A stretch of 64,000 bases of DNA from Cannabis sativa. Its lineage: Eukaryota > Streptophyta > Magnoliopsida > Rosales > Cannabaceae. The notes beneath the pieces are model-generated. The model was not told the origin of the DNA. It saw only the letters and a list, made by a program, of their open reading frames with translations, and did not search any database. Shown one piece after another: positions 25,486-38,163 of this stretch; the stretch's first letter is position 1, and each line of letters starts with the position of its first letter. The DNA lies in assembly GCF_029168945.1 (NCBI RefSeq), contig NC_083603.1, positions 35,747,396 through 35,811,395 of the forward strand, given 5' to 3'. A program made the translations under genes and the position numbers.

Positions 25486-25730
25486 TTAGTGAGTAATCCT
25501 CCCTACTGGAGGAACGTTCATTAGCAATTTAGCACCGTTTAATCTCGAAAGATAAGCATATTTGTAAGTGTTTTATATTGTATTGATCACCCTAATGGTG
25601 GCGACTATATTTGACTTACAAAATATGAAACAATGGTGGAAGCTCATAAGATAGAAAAGCCTTGACTCTCGCCTAAACGAGACAACGTTGGATTCCAATC
25701 TTGATCGAATAAAAGGTTGCTAGAATGTTT
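25486..25730 (+). mobile_element. P1 leader, segment between the MITE and E4
   Basis: P1 leader with GAGTAATCCTCCCTA, GATCACCCTAATGGTGGCGA and one CTCTCGCCTAAACGAGACA motif (near 25,664). It is interrupted by E4 at TGTTT and resumes at 56,408. Confidence 0.75.
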
Positions 25731-27629
25731 TATTGGAAATTATTTTACCAGGATCTTAGATCTACTCACAAGTATGTTTATTAACACCCTAAATATGAAC
25801 TTTCTAAAACGATGAAATAAACACATATAAAGTTTAGGAAACCTTACATTGGGTGCAGCGGAATTAAATGACTCCTTCCGTTCAGATATCTAGCCCTTGA
25901 TTCCTTTCTGTAGAAGAGCATTATCAATATCTGAACCTGGATCTCTTTCTCTGAATCTTTGATGTTGAAACCTCCTTCTTGCTGAAAGTCTTTCTTCACG
26001 ATCTTCCTCACTATGATTGAGGTATCACTTGCTGTGTGTGGGCACAACTCATACACTAAGGATTTCGAAATTCAAGAGGAAGAGAGAGAGAGTGGGTTTG
26101 GCCAGAGATAGGGAGAGAGAAGGCTCAGGTTTTTCTGATTCAGAAAGTGTCAGAAAAAAAAGTGTAATTTTCCTGAAGCCTTCACTATCTATTTATAGCA
26201 TTCCACTAGGGTTAGGTTTGAATTATTTGGCATTTAAATAATGAAAATATCAGAGGGAAAAACCCTACAAAAGTGGCCGGCCCTACATAGTAGATTTGGG
26301 CCTCACTTTTTGCAATTTTGCAGTTTTACCTTTTCTGCATCTGATTTTCTCAAAAACGCCAATTTTCTAATTCAACCATTTAAATGCCAATTCTAACTAT
26401 TTAATAACTATAAATAATTATAAAATAATATTGTCATTTATCATATTTATTAATTGAACCATACAAAGTATCATAATTAACAAATATGCCCCTATAAACT
26501 CTTTCTTTACAATTTCGCCCTTACTTAGTGAAAATTTGACAAATAGACATAGTCTAATTTGAGAATTATAATTGATTAATCAAAACCAATTATATGAGTC
26601 TTACAAGCAATATTATCTCGACTAGTGTGGGGACCATGGGTCTATATAACCGAGCTTCCAATAAGTAGATCAAGAATTTAGCACTAAAATTAACTAACTT
26701 ATTAATTCTTCGTTGAATCCACGCATAGAACTTAGAATTGCACTCTCAGTTATATAGAATGCTCTATATGTTCCACCATATAGACACATCATTAGTTATC
26801 CATTGTTATAATCCTAATGTGATCACTGATCCTCTATATGAATGATCTACACTGTAAAGGGATTAAATTACCGTTACACCCTACAATGTATTTATTCCTA
26901 AAAACACTTGACCCCGTATAAATGATATTTCAGCTTATGTGAAATGAGTACTCCACCATTTATGTTCGTTTGGTCAAGCTCGAAGGAGATCATCCTTTGC
27001 TTACTATTCGCCAGATAGAAGCTATAGATTCCATGTTTATGATAGCGCTCCCACTCAATTGCACTACCGTGTTCCCAAAAATGTACGTATCACCCTGACC
27101 TAAAAGTAGGCTTAACTAACAAATCAAAGAACACGAATAGCCTCTCGAGATTGAGCCTAATCATATCAGGATTAAGATCATTTGATCTAGGATCAACTAG
27201 GCGATATTGACTTGAATAGATATTACGGTATGTTTAATAAATCTAAGTCAAAGTTCAATATCGGTCCCTTCCGATGCATACTCCATGCATCCAACCTGAG
27301 CTTTACTTTAACCAATGCTCTGGAAAGAACATAACACTTCTCCAAATGCAAGTAAACTCTGTTGTAGATTATCATATCAGTAAAATCCTATGTCTGATAA
27401 ATTTAGGAAACTTTATTCACATAGTCATGTTTACTTTCCAATGTGTTGACGGCACAATAAACAGGACCAAGTATGTGAAAAGGGTTTCAGATGAATTTAT
27501 ACATTATGTACATATAATCATGAAATAAATCATGTGAACCATGCAACATTAAATGTTATTTCTGATCTATATTAATAAGCAAATCTGATTATATTGAAAT
27601 GAGTTTTATTTAGGGCATAAAACCCAACA
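25731..27629 (-). repeat. LTR7: 3' LTR of E4
   Basis: A 1,899-bp LTR. On + it starts TATTGGAAATT, where other copies start TGTTGG, and ends AAACCCAACA. The TATA-like box is at 26,189-26,197. It carries an extra A in the CCCAAAAATGTACG stretch, which LTR12 shares. Confidence 0.92.
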
Positions 27630-27911
27630 AACTCCCACTTGCACTAATATAAAACAAAAAGTGCGTTTCAAATAATCTCAACACCTTGATATACAAATCA
27701 AGTGTAGTAGTAGTAAACTCCTTGTAATAGGATCTGAAAGGTTGAATTAAACACAACCTTTTCTCCACCATTACTCTTCCTTTAATCACAAAATCATTGA
27801 TAATGTGAAATTCCTCTCTATATGTCTACTCTCTTGGGATACTGGATTCTTTACCTTTGGCAACTACTTTTGGTTAATCAGGAAATAACACTAGTAGTTT
27901 AAGGCAATTTG
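27630..27911 (-). mobile_element. E4 3' internal tail, before the E3 insertion
   Basis: The PPT complement AACTCCCACTTGC followed by group B tail sequence matching R1 and E5. It is cut at CAATTTGG by E3 and continues at 38,164. It is non-coding. Confidence 0.88.
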
Positions 27912-29817
27912 GTGTTGGTAATTATTTTACCAGGATCTTAGATCTACTCACAAGTATGTTTATTAACATCCTAAATATGAACTTTCTAAAACGATAAAAT
28001 AAACACATATAAAGTTAAGAAAACCTTACATTGATGCAGCGGAATAAATGTCTCCTTCCACTCAGATCTCTAACCCTTGATTCCTTTACGTAGCGAGTAT
28101 AATCAAGATCTGAGCCCGAATCTCCTTCTTCTTCAAGCTTTGATCCTTCACAGTCTTCCAATCTATGATTGAGTTACTGCTTACTGTGTGTGGGCACTTA
28201 CTCTTTCACTAGGGTCACGAAAAAGATGAAGGAAAAGAGGGAGAGAGGTTTCGGCCAAGGTAGAGAGTGAGGGAAGGCTCAGTTTTTCTGAAGAGAGAAA
28301 TTTCTGTCAGAAAGGCTTATGAAAACTTGTTTTGTGAATGAGCCATCACTTTCTATTTATAGGCAACTTACTAGGTTTAGGTTAGGATTTATTTGGCATT
28401 AAAATAATGAAAATATTAATTTGAAAAATCATATTAAGTGGCCGGCCATAGGTGTTGTAATGGGCCCCACTTAATTTTGCAATTTTATCAAATTTTATCT
28501 CTATTTTCTCAAAAATGCCAATTTTCCAATTCTAACCTTTTAAATGCCAAAACTAATTATTTAATAATTAAAATACATTATTAAATAATATTGTCATTTA
28601 ATTTAATTATTAATTAGACATATAAAGTCCATTAATAAATAAATAAACCCAGAAAACTCTTTTCCTTACAATTTCACCCCTGAATAGTGAAAATTCATAA
28701 AATCAGACATAGTCTAACTTTAGAATTATAATTGATCAATCACGAATCAATTAATGAGTCTTATAAGCAGAATGTTCTCAACTAGAATGGGGACCATGGA
28801 TCTATATGCTGAGCTTCCAATAAGTGAACCAAATTTACCAAGTAAATTCCTACTTATTAATTCTTCGTTGAATCCACTCTTAGAACTTAGAATTGCACTC
28901 TCGTACTTATATAGAGCATATTGTATGTTTCACGATACCAATATACTATCTCATTTAACCATTGTTATAATCTTATTGTGATTTAAAGATCCTCTATATA
29001 GATGATTTACATCGAGATGGGATTTCTTTACCGTTCTCACCCCTCAATGTATTTTGCCCACTTAAAACACTTAGCTACACCGTAAATGGTGTTTAATGAT
29101 CTAATAATTAGTCGGTTAAACAAGAGCTCATCCATTTACTTCTATTTGCTAAGCTCGAAGGGAATCATCACTTAACTTCTATACACCGGTAGAAGCTATA
29201 GATTCCATATTTATGTTCGGCACTCCCACTCAATCATACTATCATGTTCCCAAAATATACGTATCACCCTGACCCAAAAGTAGGCTTAACTAATAAATCA
29301 AAGAACATGAATAGCACTCCTGAGTTGAGCCCAAGCATATCAGGATTTAGATTCTTTTCAATCTTAAGATCAACTACTGATATTGACTTGGAAAGATATG
29401 TATAACGGTAAGTTTGTAATATCTTAACTTAGTTGCAATATCGGTCCAGTCCAATGTATACTCCATACATTCGAAACTAGTATACTTTACTAATGTCCTG
29501 GAAAGAACATAACACTTACTCCAAGTGTAAGTACACATCATCGCTGATTATCACATTAGTGTAAATCCAATAACACTGATGAAACAGGGACCAAAACTTT
29601 TGATTCATATGATCACAAACACATTCCACTGTGTTGACGATACTGTAATTGTGAATAAACATATGATCTGGATTTAACTGATTTTGTGTGTATGAATGTA
29701 ATAAACATATTAAACCATTAGCATGTAAAATTCATGCAAACATCAATCACTTCAAATTTCTTATATTGATAACTAATCAGATTGTAAAGAGTTTTATTTA
29801 GGGCATAAAACCTAACA
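27912..29817 (-). repeat. LTR8: 3' LTR of E3
   Basis: A 1,906-bp group A LTR, TGTTGGTAATT to AAACCTAACA. The TATA-like box is at 28,353-28,361. It differs from LTR9 at about a dozen sites, most of them CAG or CTG triplets. Confidence 0.93.
28353..28361 (-). promoter_or_regulatory. TATA-like box in LTR8
   Basis: TATAAATAG on the - strand, followed by AAAGTGATGGCTCA in element orientation. LTR9 has the same box at 36,695-36,703. Confidence 0.5.
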
Positions 29818-31550
29818 AACTCCCACTTGCACTAATATAAAACAAACTGTGCAAATAGGTCAATTACGATGTCTTGATCTTTAGATCAAGTGTAGTATAT
29901 TTGAATCCACCCAAACTTCTGGAAACTAGTTCATAAATACTCTTATGAAACATCCTTTACTATATGCTTTACTCATCAAGGGATACTGAAATCTTTACTG
30001 TTTTAAAATTACATACGAATTAACGAGAGGACATATCTCTCATATTTTAAAATATGTAATTGAGATAATACAGTGTAGACTTTTCTTCAGTGATATAACT
30101 TTCTGGTATTTTCGAATAGACCAAGTTATAGTTCTTCTCTGGTAGAGCTTGAATTATTATACAATAATTCCTCCACCCCCAAAGTAAGCACCATCTTAAG
30201 AATTTCGAAATTAGATGGTGTGATACAAAGACAACTGATACACAGTTCCTTAATATCTGACATATAGATCACTTTCATAAATCCTTCTTGAATATCTTCT
30301 AATGTTCCCTATTTGATTACATCTCAGATAGCTCCCACTCAATAGCAGATGTCTGGTTAAAAAATACTTTTAACCTCTGATTGTTTAGAGAGTTACCTAG
30401 TTGTGACTTTTGTATTAGTCTGAAACTTTAAGTCAAGACTAAGTCATCAACTTAGCAGACTAGTATTTGAAGTGAAAAATACATGCCAGAGATTAAAGTA
30501 ATCAAAATTAAGATACCATAAAATTTTATGAGGATTAAGAATTCTTGGTTCAAGTCATTCGAATGGACTGAACTAGAGTTCTTTATCTTATTCTCATAAT
30601 TCGATAAGCTATATCTATCCATGTGAATGGTTAGATTTGCTTTTCAGTAGTGTTCTTAAGTACCTATCACAATTATCAACCTAATGAAGATGGGTATAGA
30701 ACTTTAAAATTCTCCCACTCAATTAAGGTAGTGTGAAACTTTAACAAAGAACTTTCAAAGGTATCAAACTCTTACTTACAACAGTAAAATTGAAATGGAA
30801 CATACAATCAAGATCAAGAATTTATATTGACAATAGCTGACTCATTATATTACTTCTATGTTTAAACAAGATATGTGTTTCATAGGGAATTGTGGAATAG
30901 ACTCCACCCCTAAGAATATACATATAGGGTACTATGGATAACCTCCACCCCTAAGTATATAGAGATTATGATCCACCCCTAAAGGTTGTAAAGATCATGA
31001 TTCTCTAAGTGTGATAGAGTTTATGTGGAGTTGAATACTATCCGCAGTTCATTAGATATAAAAGATCGTTGAACTGCATAGTTTTCTTAACTTTTCTCCA
31101 CCCCTATCAGATCATAAGATCCTTTTATTAAACAAATTCTTAATAATTGTATGAGAATGAACAATTATTGATAAACATAGAAATAATTTCTAGTGTTTAT
31201 ATAATATAACTCTATGAAGAGTTGTAAATATTATAGAATTTGCATCAATAATAAAAACACTTACACATACAAACATATAAATATAATGTGGTAATAATTG
31301 ATGAAGATAGAATTAAATGAAGCTCAATCTCATAAATTGCAATAGGGAATTTCGAAAAAAAATAAAACTTTATTAAAAATAAAAAAAATATTGCAACAAT
31401 ATGAGAGAAACAGGGATAAATATCCCTAACTAAAATTTGAAATCCAAATTGTCTTTAAACTAAAACAATTAATTCAAAAAATAAATTGAAGAGCTTCATC
31501 TTCATCTGGACGATTTCACCCTTGGTCCAGCTTGCTGATCCAACTCAATT
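29818..31550 (-). pseudogene. pol relic and 3' tail of E3
   Basis: About 1.7 kb from the PPT (29,818-29,832) to just past gag, where an autonomous element would need about 3.5 kb or more of pol. The RNase H relic is recognisable at about 30,165-30,420: GATGGTGCTTACTTTGGGGG then TGGAGGAATTATTG on the - strand. Five GGGGTGGA-type motifs lie at about 30,171, 30,902, 30,943, 30,971 and 31,090. Stops occur in all frames. R3 carries the same decayed sequence. Confidence 0.7.
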
Positions 31551-31639
31551 GAGTTCAAGTAGCTTGGCCTATAAGAAGAAGAAAACATATAAACAAAGTT
31601 AGTCCGTAATTATAAATCCAATTGGATAATAATTCACTA

Positions 31640-32496
31640 AAACTCTTAAAGTTTATGAAAGGAAATACCTTGTTTCTTTGCAAGAAGTTTAGGACATTGG
31701 GGTTTCCAATGGCCTTTTTCATTGCGGTGGAAACACTTTCCTTTAAGTGTAGCATCACCGAAGGAGCGATCTTTTTCATGACTTTTGTTCGCTTCTTGGT
31801 GTTCTTCCACTTTTTCTTCGATTTGGGCTTTGAAGCAGGCGACATTTGCTTCAGGTTTCATCGTCCCATTACCATTACCAGGATGAGGTTTACTCCCTTT
31901 CTTCTTGGGTCCTCCAATCAAATTTTCATAAGTTTGAAGGTCATTGACTAATTCATGAAAGTCAATTTCCTTCTTATTCATGACATAATTTGATGTGTAT
32001 GGTAGAAATGCTGGAGTCGCCGTTCAAGATAAGACTTACTTGAGTAGCACGTCCATTTCGGCACCATGATCCCGGGCTTCTTGGAAATAATCGGACATGA
32101 GGAGAACATGATCACGCACGTTTTGATGAGGTTCCATCCGTGCGTTAATGTACTTCTTAGTCGCGTCAAAGCGTGACTGAAGTGATGCCTTACCGAATAG
32201 CTCATTTAACTTCGTCATAACTTCAGCAGCCTTCTCAGTTTTAGAAAACCGAGTTTTGAGGGTGTCAACCATGCTAGAAAGCATAAAGTATAGAGCTTTG
32301 TCATTTGCCTTCGCCAACGCTCATACTTTTCTTTCACGGCTTTGGATGCATTATCCCTGTGCACTTCGGGTGACGGCTCGGTTAAAACAAACAAGGCACT
32401 TTCTCCTATGAGAGCAATATTAATGTTCTCATTCCATTTATTAAAGTTAGATCCATTCAGCTTATTTTCAGTCAACAGTGATAACATGGGGTTCAT
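31640..32496 (-). pseudogene. gag: Broken copia gag of E3
   Basis: Gag forms the virus-like particle and packages element RNA. The start fits MNPMLSLLTENKLNGSNF followed by NKWNENINIALI, a copia gag (UBN2 / retrotran_gag_2 type) N-terminus with the LNG.NF..W motif. The frame shifts near 32,310 into KALYFMLSSMVDTLKTRF..., covering the central gag domain. It shifts again near 32,030 into NKKEIDFHELVNDLQTYENL. The C-terminus has a zinc knuckle, CFHRNEKGHWKPQCP, whose second Cys is Arg. The total span of about 285 codons is close to normal for copia gag. Two frameshifts and a lost zinc ligand mean this copy cannot make working Gag. Confidence 0.85.
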
Positions 32497-32639
32497 TTTG
32501 ACAAAACATGATACTACAAAATAATAGAAATCAACAAATAGAAATTAATAATGGTTTAACACACAAAATCAATTCAGAAATTATAAGCATATAGCAAGTA
32601 GGAATGATATGAGAAAATACTTAAAAATTCAATCCTAAA

Positions 32640-33015
32640 TAATTTCCAAGGTTTTCAACAAACTGATATCAGTGTCCCGTTTAGGCGAGAGTCAAAGCTA
32701 CCATCCATTGAATAGAGTTGTCAGCTCATCTAAAATGTTAAACATTCTAGCAACCTTTTATTCGATCAAGATCAGAATCCAGCGTTGTCCCGTTTAGGCG
32801 AGAGTCAAGGCTATTCTATCTCATGAGCTTCTACCATTGTTTCGCAATTTGCAAGTCAAATATGGTCGCCACCATTAGGGTGATCTATACCATATAAAAC
32901 ACTTGCAAACCACTTATCATGCGAGATTAAACGGTGCGAAATTGCTAATGAACGTTCCTCCATTAGGGAGGATTACTCACTAAAACAAACGCGGTGTAAA
33001 ACCCACAATGGAGAT
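32640..33015 (-). other. Leader 3' module with paired CGGGACA motifs, E3 copy
   Basis: The + strand shows TGTCCCGTTTAGGCGAGAG twice, near 32,672 and 32,787, about 115 bp apart, just upstream of gag in element orientation. The spacer variant CGCCTAAACGGGACA is shared with E6 and, slightly altered, P1. The other group B copies have CCTACCGGG. Confidence 0.6.
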
Positions 33016-34577
33016 CGAATATCTTAATAATAATAAAGCTCATTATTTAAAATGTATTTTCTTTATTATTCTAATAAATAAATCTCATTAAATTCAAAAT
33101 TTAAGAATTAAAATTCAAAATTAAGAATTTAATATAATATTTATAAAATTATACTAGATGGTGATTGAAATAAAATTAATTATTTCCATCTTAGTAATAA
33201 TCTTAAATATAAATATTAAGGAAATTAATTTAAGTTGAATTAAATAAATAATTAGCAACTTAAAAATTTCCTTTGAGAATATATTTATTGGGTTTCGAAA
33301 AATTAAAGTATATAAAAATACAATTTTCGAAAATAATAAAAATAGAAAAGAAATACTTCAAGCAAAAATATCACCTATCTAGATTTTCTTTTGACTAGTT
33401 AATTCAATTTCTAATAATATATATATATATATATTTTAAATTCATTTATTTTTAAATTAATCAATTAAATGAAAAAATCATTGACTTGAGTTGGTCCAAG
33501 AATTAATTAAAAAAAAATAATTAATTTACAACTCAATCTATTTTTTAAAAAAAAAATCGAAAATATTGCATAATGCAATTTTCGAAATTGATTAATAAAA
33601 TAAAGAAAAATATATATTTTGAAAATTATTTAAATTTAAGTTGAAAAATTAAATTTCAACCTAAAAATAATTTTCGATTTAATTAAGTGTCATGAAAAAT
33701 CAATAATTATTTAAGTATCATGATGAAAATCAACTTAGATATTTAGATTTTTCAACTTAATTAATTGTATTAAATTCAAGAAATAAATAATTAAGTGTAG
33801 AGAAGCCTTAATTATTAATTTCTATTTAATACTAGGAAAAATATACTTAATAAAATTGTACCAAAATTAATTATTTAAATAATTAATTTCACAAAAGTAT
33901 AATATTTTCCTATATAAGTATTAGAAATAATAAGTAGTCTAGAAATTACTATCTAGAAAATATCTTATTTGACTAAGTATCTTTTCAAAATTTGAAAAAT
34001 ATCTAATTTAAGTTATATAGAAAAAATCTAAAACTTAAATAATTTCAAATCTTGATTTAATTAAATATCACAAATTAAGTTGTAACCACTTAATTTGAAG
34101 ATATCTTTTAAAGTTAATATTTGAAAAGATATTAACAAAAAAATATCTAAGATATTCCATTTCAAGTTAATATTTGAAAAGATATTAACTTAAAAAATAT
34201 CTTAAGAATCTTTAATAACTAATGCCTAAGATTCCTCAACTTGATTTAAAATTTAAATCAAATATTCAAATTTAAGTTAGTTAAGAAAAATCAGTTGATA
34301 CAACTAATTTATAACTTAAATAGGAATATTTAATTAAATAAGCTCCAGAAAGAATCTTAGTTAGTTAAAATTCTATATTTAATTAAATACAAGAAAAATA
34401 CAAATAGTTTATCTAGAAATAATATCTAAACTAAAAGTGTTTTTCTTAAAATTAACTTTAAAATATTAAAATGAAAATAAATTTTCATATATTTTAAAAG
34501 TTAATTATGTTGCTAATTCAATTTTATTAGGTCAAACTATTATAATTAACCTAGTACAGTTATTCAAATCAGGCAAA

Positions 34578-34670
34578 TGGGCCTTCACAATTGGGGTAGT
34601 TCATGTGAGGGGTGCCGGGTTCGGTATGTCGTACCCACTTCTATGGCACCCAACTCTCACACAAGGCCCA
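34578..34670 (-). other. Conserved GC-rich leader segment, E3 copy
   Basis: A 93-bp block with intact complementary ends TGGGCCTT / AAGGCCCA. Internal differences from group B include GCCGGGTTCGG against GCTGGGTTCAG on the + strand. Confidence 0.65.
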
Positions 34671-35501
34671 AAAGAGAGGAATTTAACCTTAAAATGAATA
34701 ACTGTTATTAATTGAATAGGTCCAATAACTAAATGGACCTAAATAAAATCTATCATGGTGTGACATTTTATTTAGCAACAACCTATATGCATCTATATAA
34801 TAAAATAAACATATAGGCTCACACAGGCACACTTTGGATGGATCCTATCATGTTGCTAGGTCATACACAGATGAAAGAAGATTGTAAAATTTACCTGTTA
34901 CAAATTATTTACTTGACCAAGGGAGCCATCAGATCATTAGATCTGGCAAAAAGTAACCATGGCTATTTGCAATCAAGTAATAATAGGTTTTTAAAACTTA
35001 CATACAAGCTAAAAACACATACTCCTGCAACAAGGTTAAGGATAGTTGGAAGTAGGATTTATTTAATTTTAAATAAATAATTTCGAAAAATAAATAATTA
35101 AATAAAATATTTTAATTAATTTCGAAAAAATAAAAAAAATTTAATTAATTTCGAAAAAATAAAAAAAATATTTAAAATTTCGAAATTATTTTTTTAAAAA
35201 AAAATTTAAAATTAAACCTACTATTTGAAAAATTAGGTTTCAACCAACCTAAATATCATTTCAAAATTTGCTAACTACTTTTTAAAATTAAATGTTATTT
35301 TAAAAATAAAAATTAAATAAAAATTAGAAAAGATAAATAAAATATCTTTTCAGATTTTTAAATTTAATTTAAATAAATAAAATAACAAAATTTAAAAGTT
35401 AGCAAAATATCTTATATCTATTTAAAATTACATGATTATAAATATCTTATTTTAAATTTAAATAAGGTCAAAATATCTAAAAAGATTTAAAAAATCTTAA
35501 T

Positions 35502-35665
35502 AGATAAGATATTTTTAAAATATCTTAAAAGATAGGATATTTTTAAATATCTTAAAAGATATTATAAATATCTTTAAAAGATATTATAAATATCTTAAAA
35601 GATATGATATTTTTAAATATCTTAAAAGATATTATAAATATCTTAAAAGATATTTTAAATATCAA
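35502..35665. repeat. Tandem array of self-complementary AT-rich units
   Basis: About seven irregular units of ~21-24 bp built on AATATCTTAAAAGATATT, each an 8-bp stem with a 2-base loop. The array expands a single site present in other leaders (near 22,690, 43,690 and 46,610). It is a likely product of replication slippage on a hairpin. Confidence 0.8.
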
Positions 35666-36234
35666 AAAAAATATCTGACCTTAAATTTAAAAAAATATAA
35701 TCAAATTTAAAAATAAGATAGATTTTTAAGCAAAAAGATAAATACTAGTTCTATTCAAATTCAAATTACACTAATATTTTGAATTAAATAAAAAAAATTA
35801 AATTAATTCAAAATGATAATTAGAATTGAATTAGGAATAGAAATAGTATATATATAAAACCATACAAAAAATTGGAAGTTAATTCCATGAAAAGGTATGA
35901 AAAATTGAAGAAAATTGAAAAAAAATCGAAACTGTACGGACAGCTCTGCGATCGCAGGAAACTATCAAGACAAATTTCCGATTTTGTCAAATCTTCAAAA
36001 AATCATAACTAATTCAAATAAAATCCAAATTGAGTTCTGTAAAAGGCTAACTTGCTTAATTTTTTCCATACTATCCAATAAAAATAATTCCAGAACCGAA
36101 ATAACAATTATTTTTCACGAAAATTTCATAATCATCAATCAATCATCAAATAACACTCAATACAACATAATTCCATCCAAAGAACATACAAACAATCGTT
36201 TTAAAGTCCAAATTACATGTAAGTAAATCAATTA

Positions 36235-36251
36235 CCATGGCTCTGAGGCCA
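36235..36251 (-). other. Primer-binding site of E3, variant
   Basis: The - strand reads TGGCCTCAGAGCCATGG, the same two-base variant as E2, two bases from the 5' LTR. Confidence 0.8.
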
Positions 36252-36253
36252 GT

Positions 36254-38158
36254 TGTTGGTAATTATTTTACCAGGATCTTAGATCTACTCACAAGTATGT
36301 TTATTAACATCCTAAATATGAACTTTCTAAAACGATAAAATAAACACATATAAAGTTAAGAAAACCTTACATTGATGCAGCGGAATAAATGTCTCCTTCC
36401 ACTCAGATCTCTAACCCTTGATTCCTTTCTGTAGCAGAGTATAATCAAGATCTGAGCCCGAATCTCCTTCTTCTTCAAGCTTTGATCCTTCACAGTCTTC
36501 CAATCTATGATTGAGTTACTGCTTACTGTGTGTGGGCACTTACTCTTTCACTAGGGTCACGAAAAAGATGAAGGAAAAGAGGGAGAGAGGTTTCGGCCAA
36601 GGTAGAGAGTGAGGGAAGGCTCAGTTTTTCTGAAGAGAGAAATTTCTGTCAGAAAGGCTTATGAAAACTTGTTTTGTGAATGAGCCATCACTTTCTATTT
36701 ATAGGCAACTTACTAGGTTTAGGTTAGGATTTATTTGGCATTAAAATAATGAAAATATTAATTTGAAAAATCATATTAAGTGGCCGGCCATAGGTGTTGT
36801 AATGGGCCCCACTTAATTTTGCAATTTTATCAAATTTTATCTCTATTTTCTCAAAAATGCCAATTTTCCAATTCTAACCTTTTAAATGCCAAAACTAATT
36901 ATTTAATAATTAAAATACATTATTAAATAATATTGTCATTTAATTTAATTATTAATTAGACATATAAAGTCCATTAATAAATAAATAAACCCGTAAAACT
37001 CTTTTCCTTACAATTTCACCCCGAATAGTGAAAATTCATAAAATCGTACATAGTCTAACTTTAGAATTATAATTGATCAATCACGAATCAATTAATGAGT
37101 CTTATAAGCAAATAATGTTCTCAACTAGAATGGGGACCATGGATCTATATGCTGAGCTTCCAATAAGTGAACCAAATTTACCAAGTAAATTCCTACTTAT
37201 TAATTCTTCGTTGAATCCACTCTTAGAACTTAGAATTGCACTCTCAGACTTATATAGAGCATATTGTATGTTTCACGATACCAATATACTATCTCATTTA
37301 ACCATTGTTATAATCTTATTGTGATTTAAAGATCCTCTATATAGATGATTTACATCGAGATGGGATTTCTTTACCGTTCTCACCCCTCAATGTATTTTGC
37401 CCCTTAAAACACTTAGCTACCTGTAAATGGTGTTTAATGATCTAATAATTAGTCAGTTAAACAAGAGCTCATCCATTTACTTCTATTTGCTAAGCTCGAA
37501 GGGAATCATCACTTAACTTCTATACACCAGTAGAAGCTATAGATTCCATATTTATGTTCAGCACTCCCACTCAATCATACTATCATGTTCCCAAAATATA
37601 CGTATCACCCTGACCCAAAAGTAGGCTTAACTAATAAATCAAAGAACATGAATAGCACTCCTGAGTTGAGCCCAAGCATATCAGGATTTAGATTCTTTTC
37701 AATCTTAAGATCAACTACTGATATTGACTTGGAAAGATATGTATAACGGTAAGTTTGTAATATCTTAACTTAGTTGCAATATCGGTCCAGTCCAATGTAT
37801 ACTCCATACATTCGAAACTAGTATACTTTACTAATGTCCTGGAAAGAACATAACACTTACTCCAAGTGTAAGTACACATCATCGCTGATTATCACATTAG
37901 TGTAAATCCAATAACACTGATGAAACAGGGACCAAAACTTTTGATTCATATGATCACAAACACATTCCACTGTGTTGACGATACTGTAATTGTGAATAAA
38001 CATATGATCTGGATTTAACTGATTTTGTGTGTATGAATGTAATAAACATATTAAACCATTAGCATGTAAAATTCATGCAAACATCAATCACTTCAAATTT
38101 CTTATATTGATAACTAATCAGATTGTAAAGAGTTTTATTTAGGGCATAAAACCTAACA
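36254..38158 (-). repeat. LTR9: 5' LTR of E3
   Basis: A 1,905-bp group A LTR that pairs with LTR8. The TATA-like box is at 36,695-36,703. Confidence 0.93.
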
Positions 38159-38163
38159 TTTGG

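Larger units (their letters stand above)
33016..36234 (-). mobile_element. E3 AT-rich leader
   Basis: About 3.2 kb of non-coding AT-rich leader. It holds the ~93-bp GC-rich segment (34,578-34,670), a palindromic tandem array (35,502-35,665) and the CTGTACGGACAG hairpin near 35,932. A short AT microsatellite is at about 33,416-33,434. No open frame deserves a gene call. Confidence 0.8.
27912..38158 (-). mobile_element. E3: full-length group A element with a broken gag
   Basis: A 10,247-bp element flanked by TTTGG (27,907-27,911 and 38,159-38,163). Its LTRs (1,906 and 1,905 bp) are nearly identical, so it is the youngest-looking intact insertion here. From PBS to PPT it holds a leader (36.2-32.6 kb), a frameshifted gag (32.5-31.6 kb) and a short pol relic (31.5-29.8 kb). 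No integrase or RT catalytic domain was found. A gag without pol recalls TR-GAG-type elements, but gag is broken in this copy. Confidence 0.93.

Noticed and set aside
31622..31951. A 109-codon + strand open frame over E3 gag
   Set aside because: It is the antisense shadow of the gag zinc-knuckle region, which has clear family motifs on the - strand.
33416..33434. AT dinucleotide microsatellite
   Set aside because: About nine units in AT-rich sequence; ordinary and of no clear meaning.
35915..36226. A 103-codon + strand open frame in the E3 leader
   Set aside because: It has Asn/Ile-rich composition from AT-rich leader, lies antisense to the element, and is not kept in E2 or E4.
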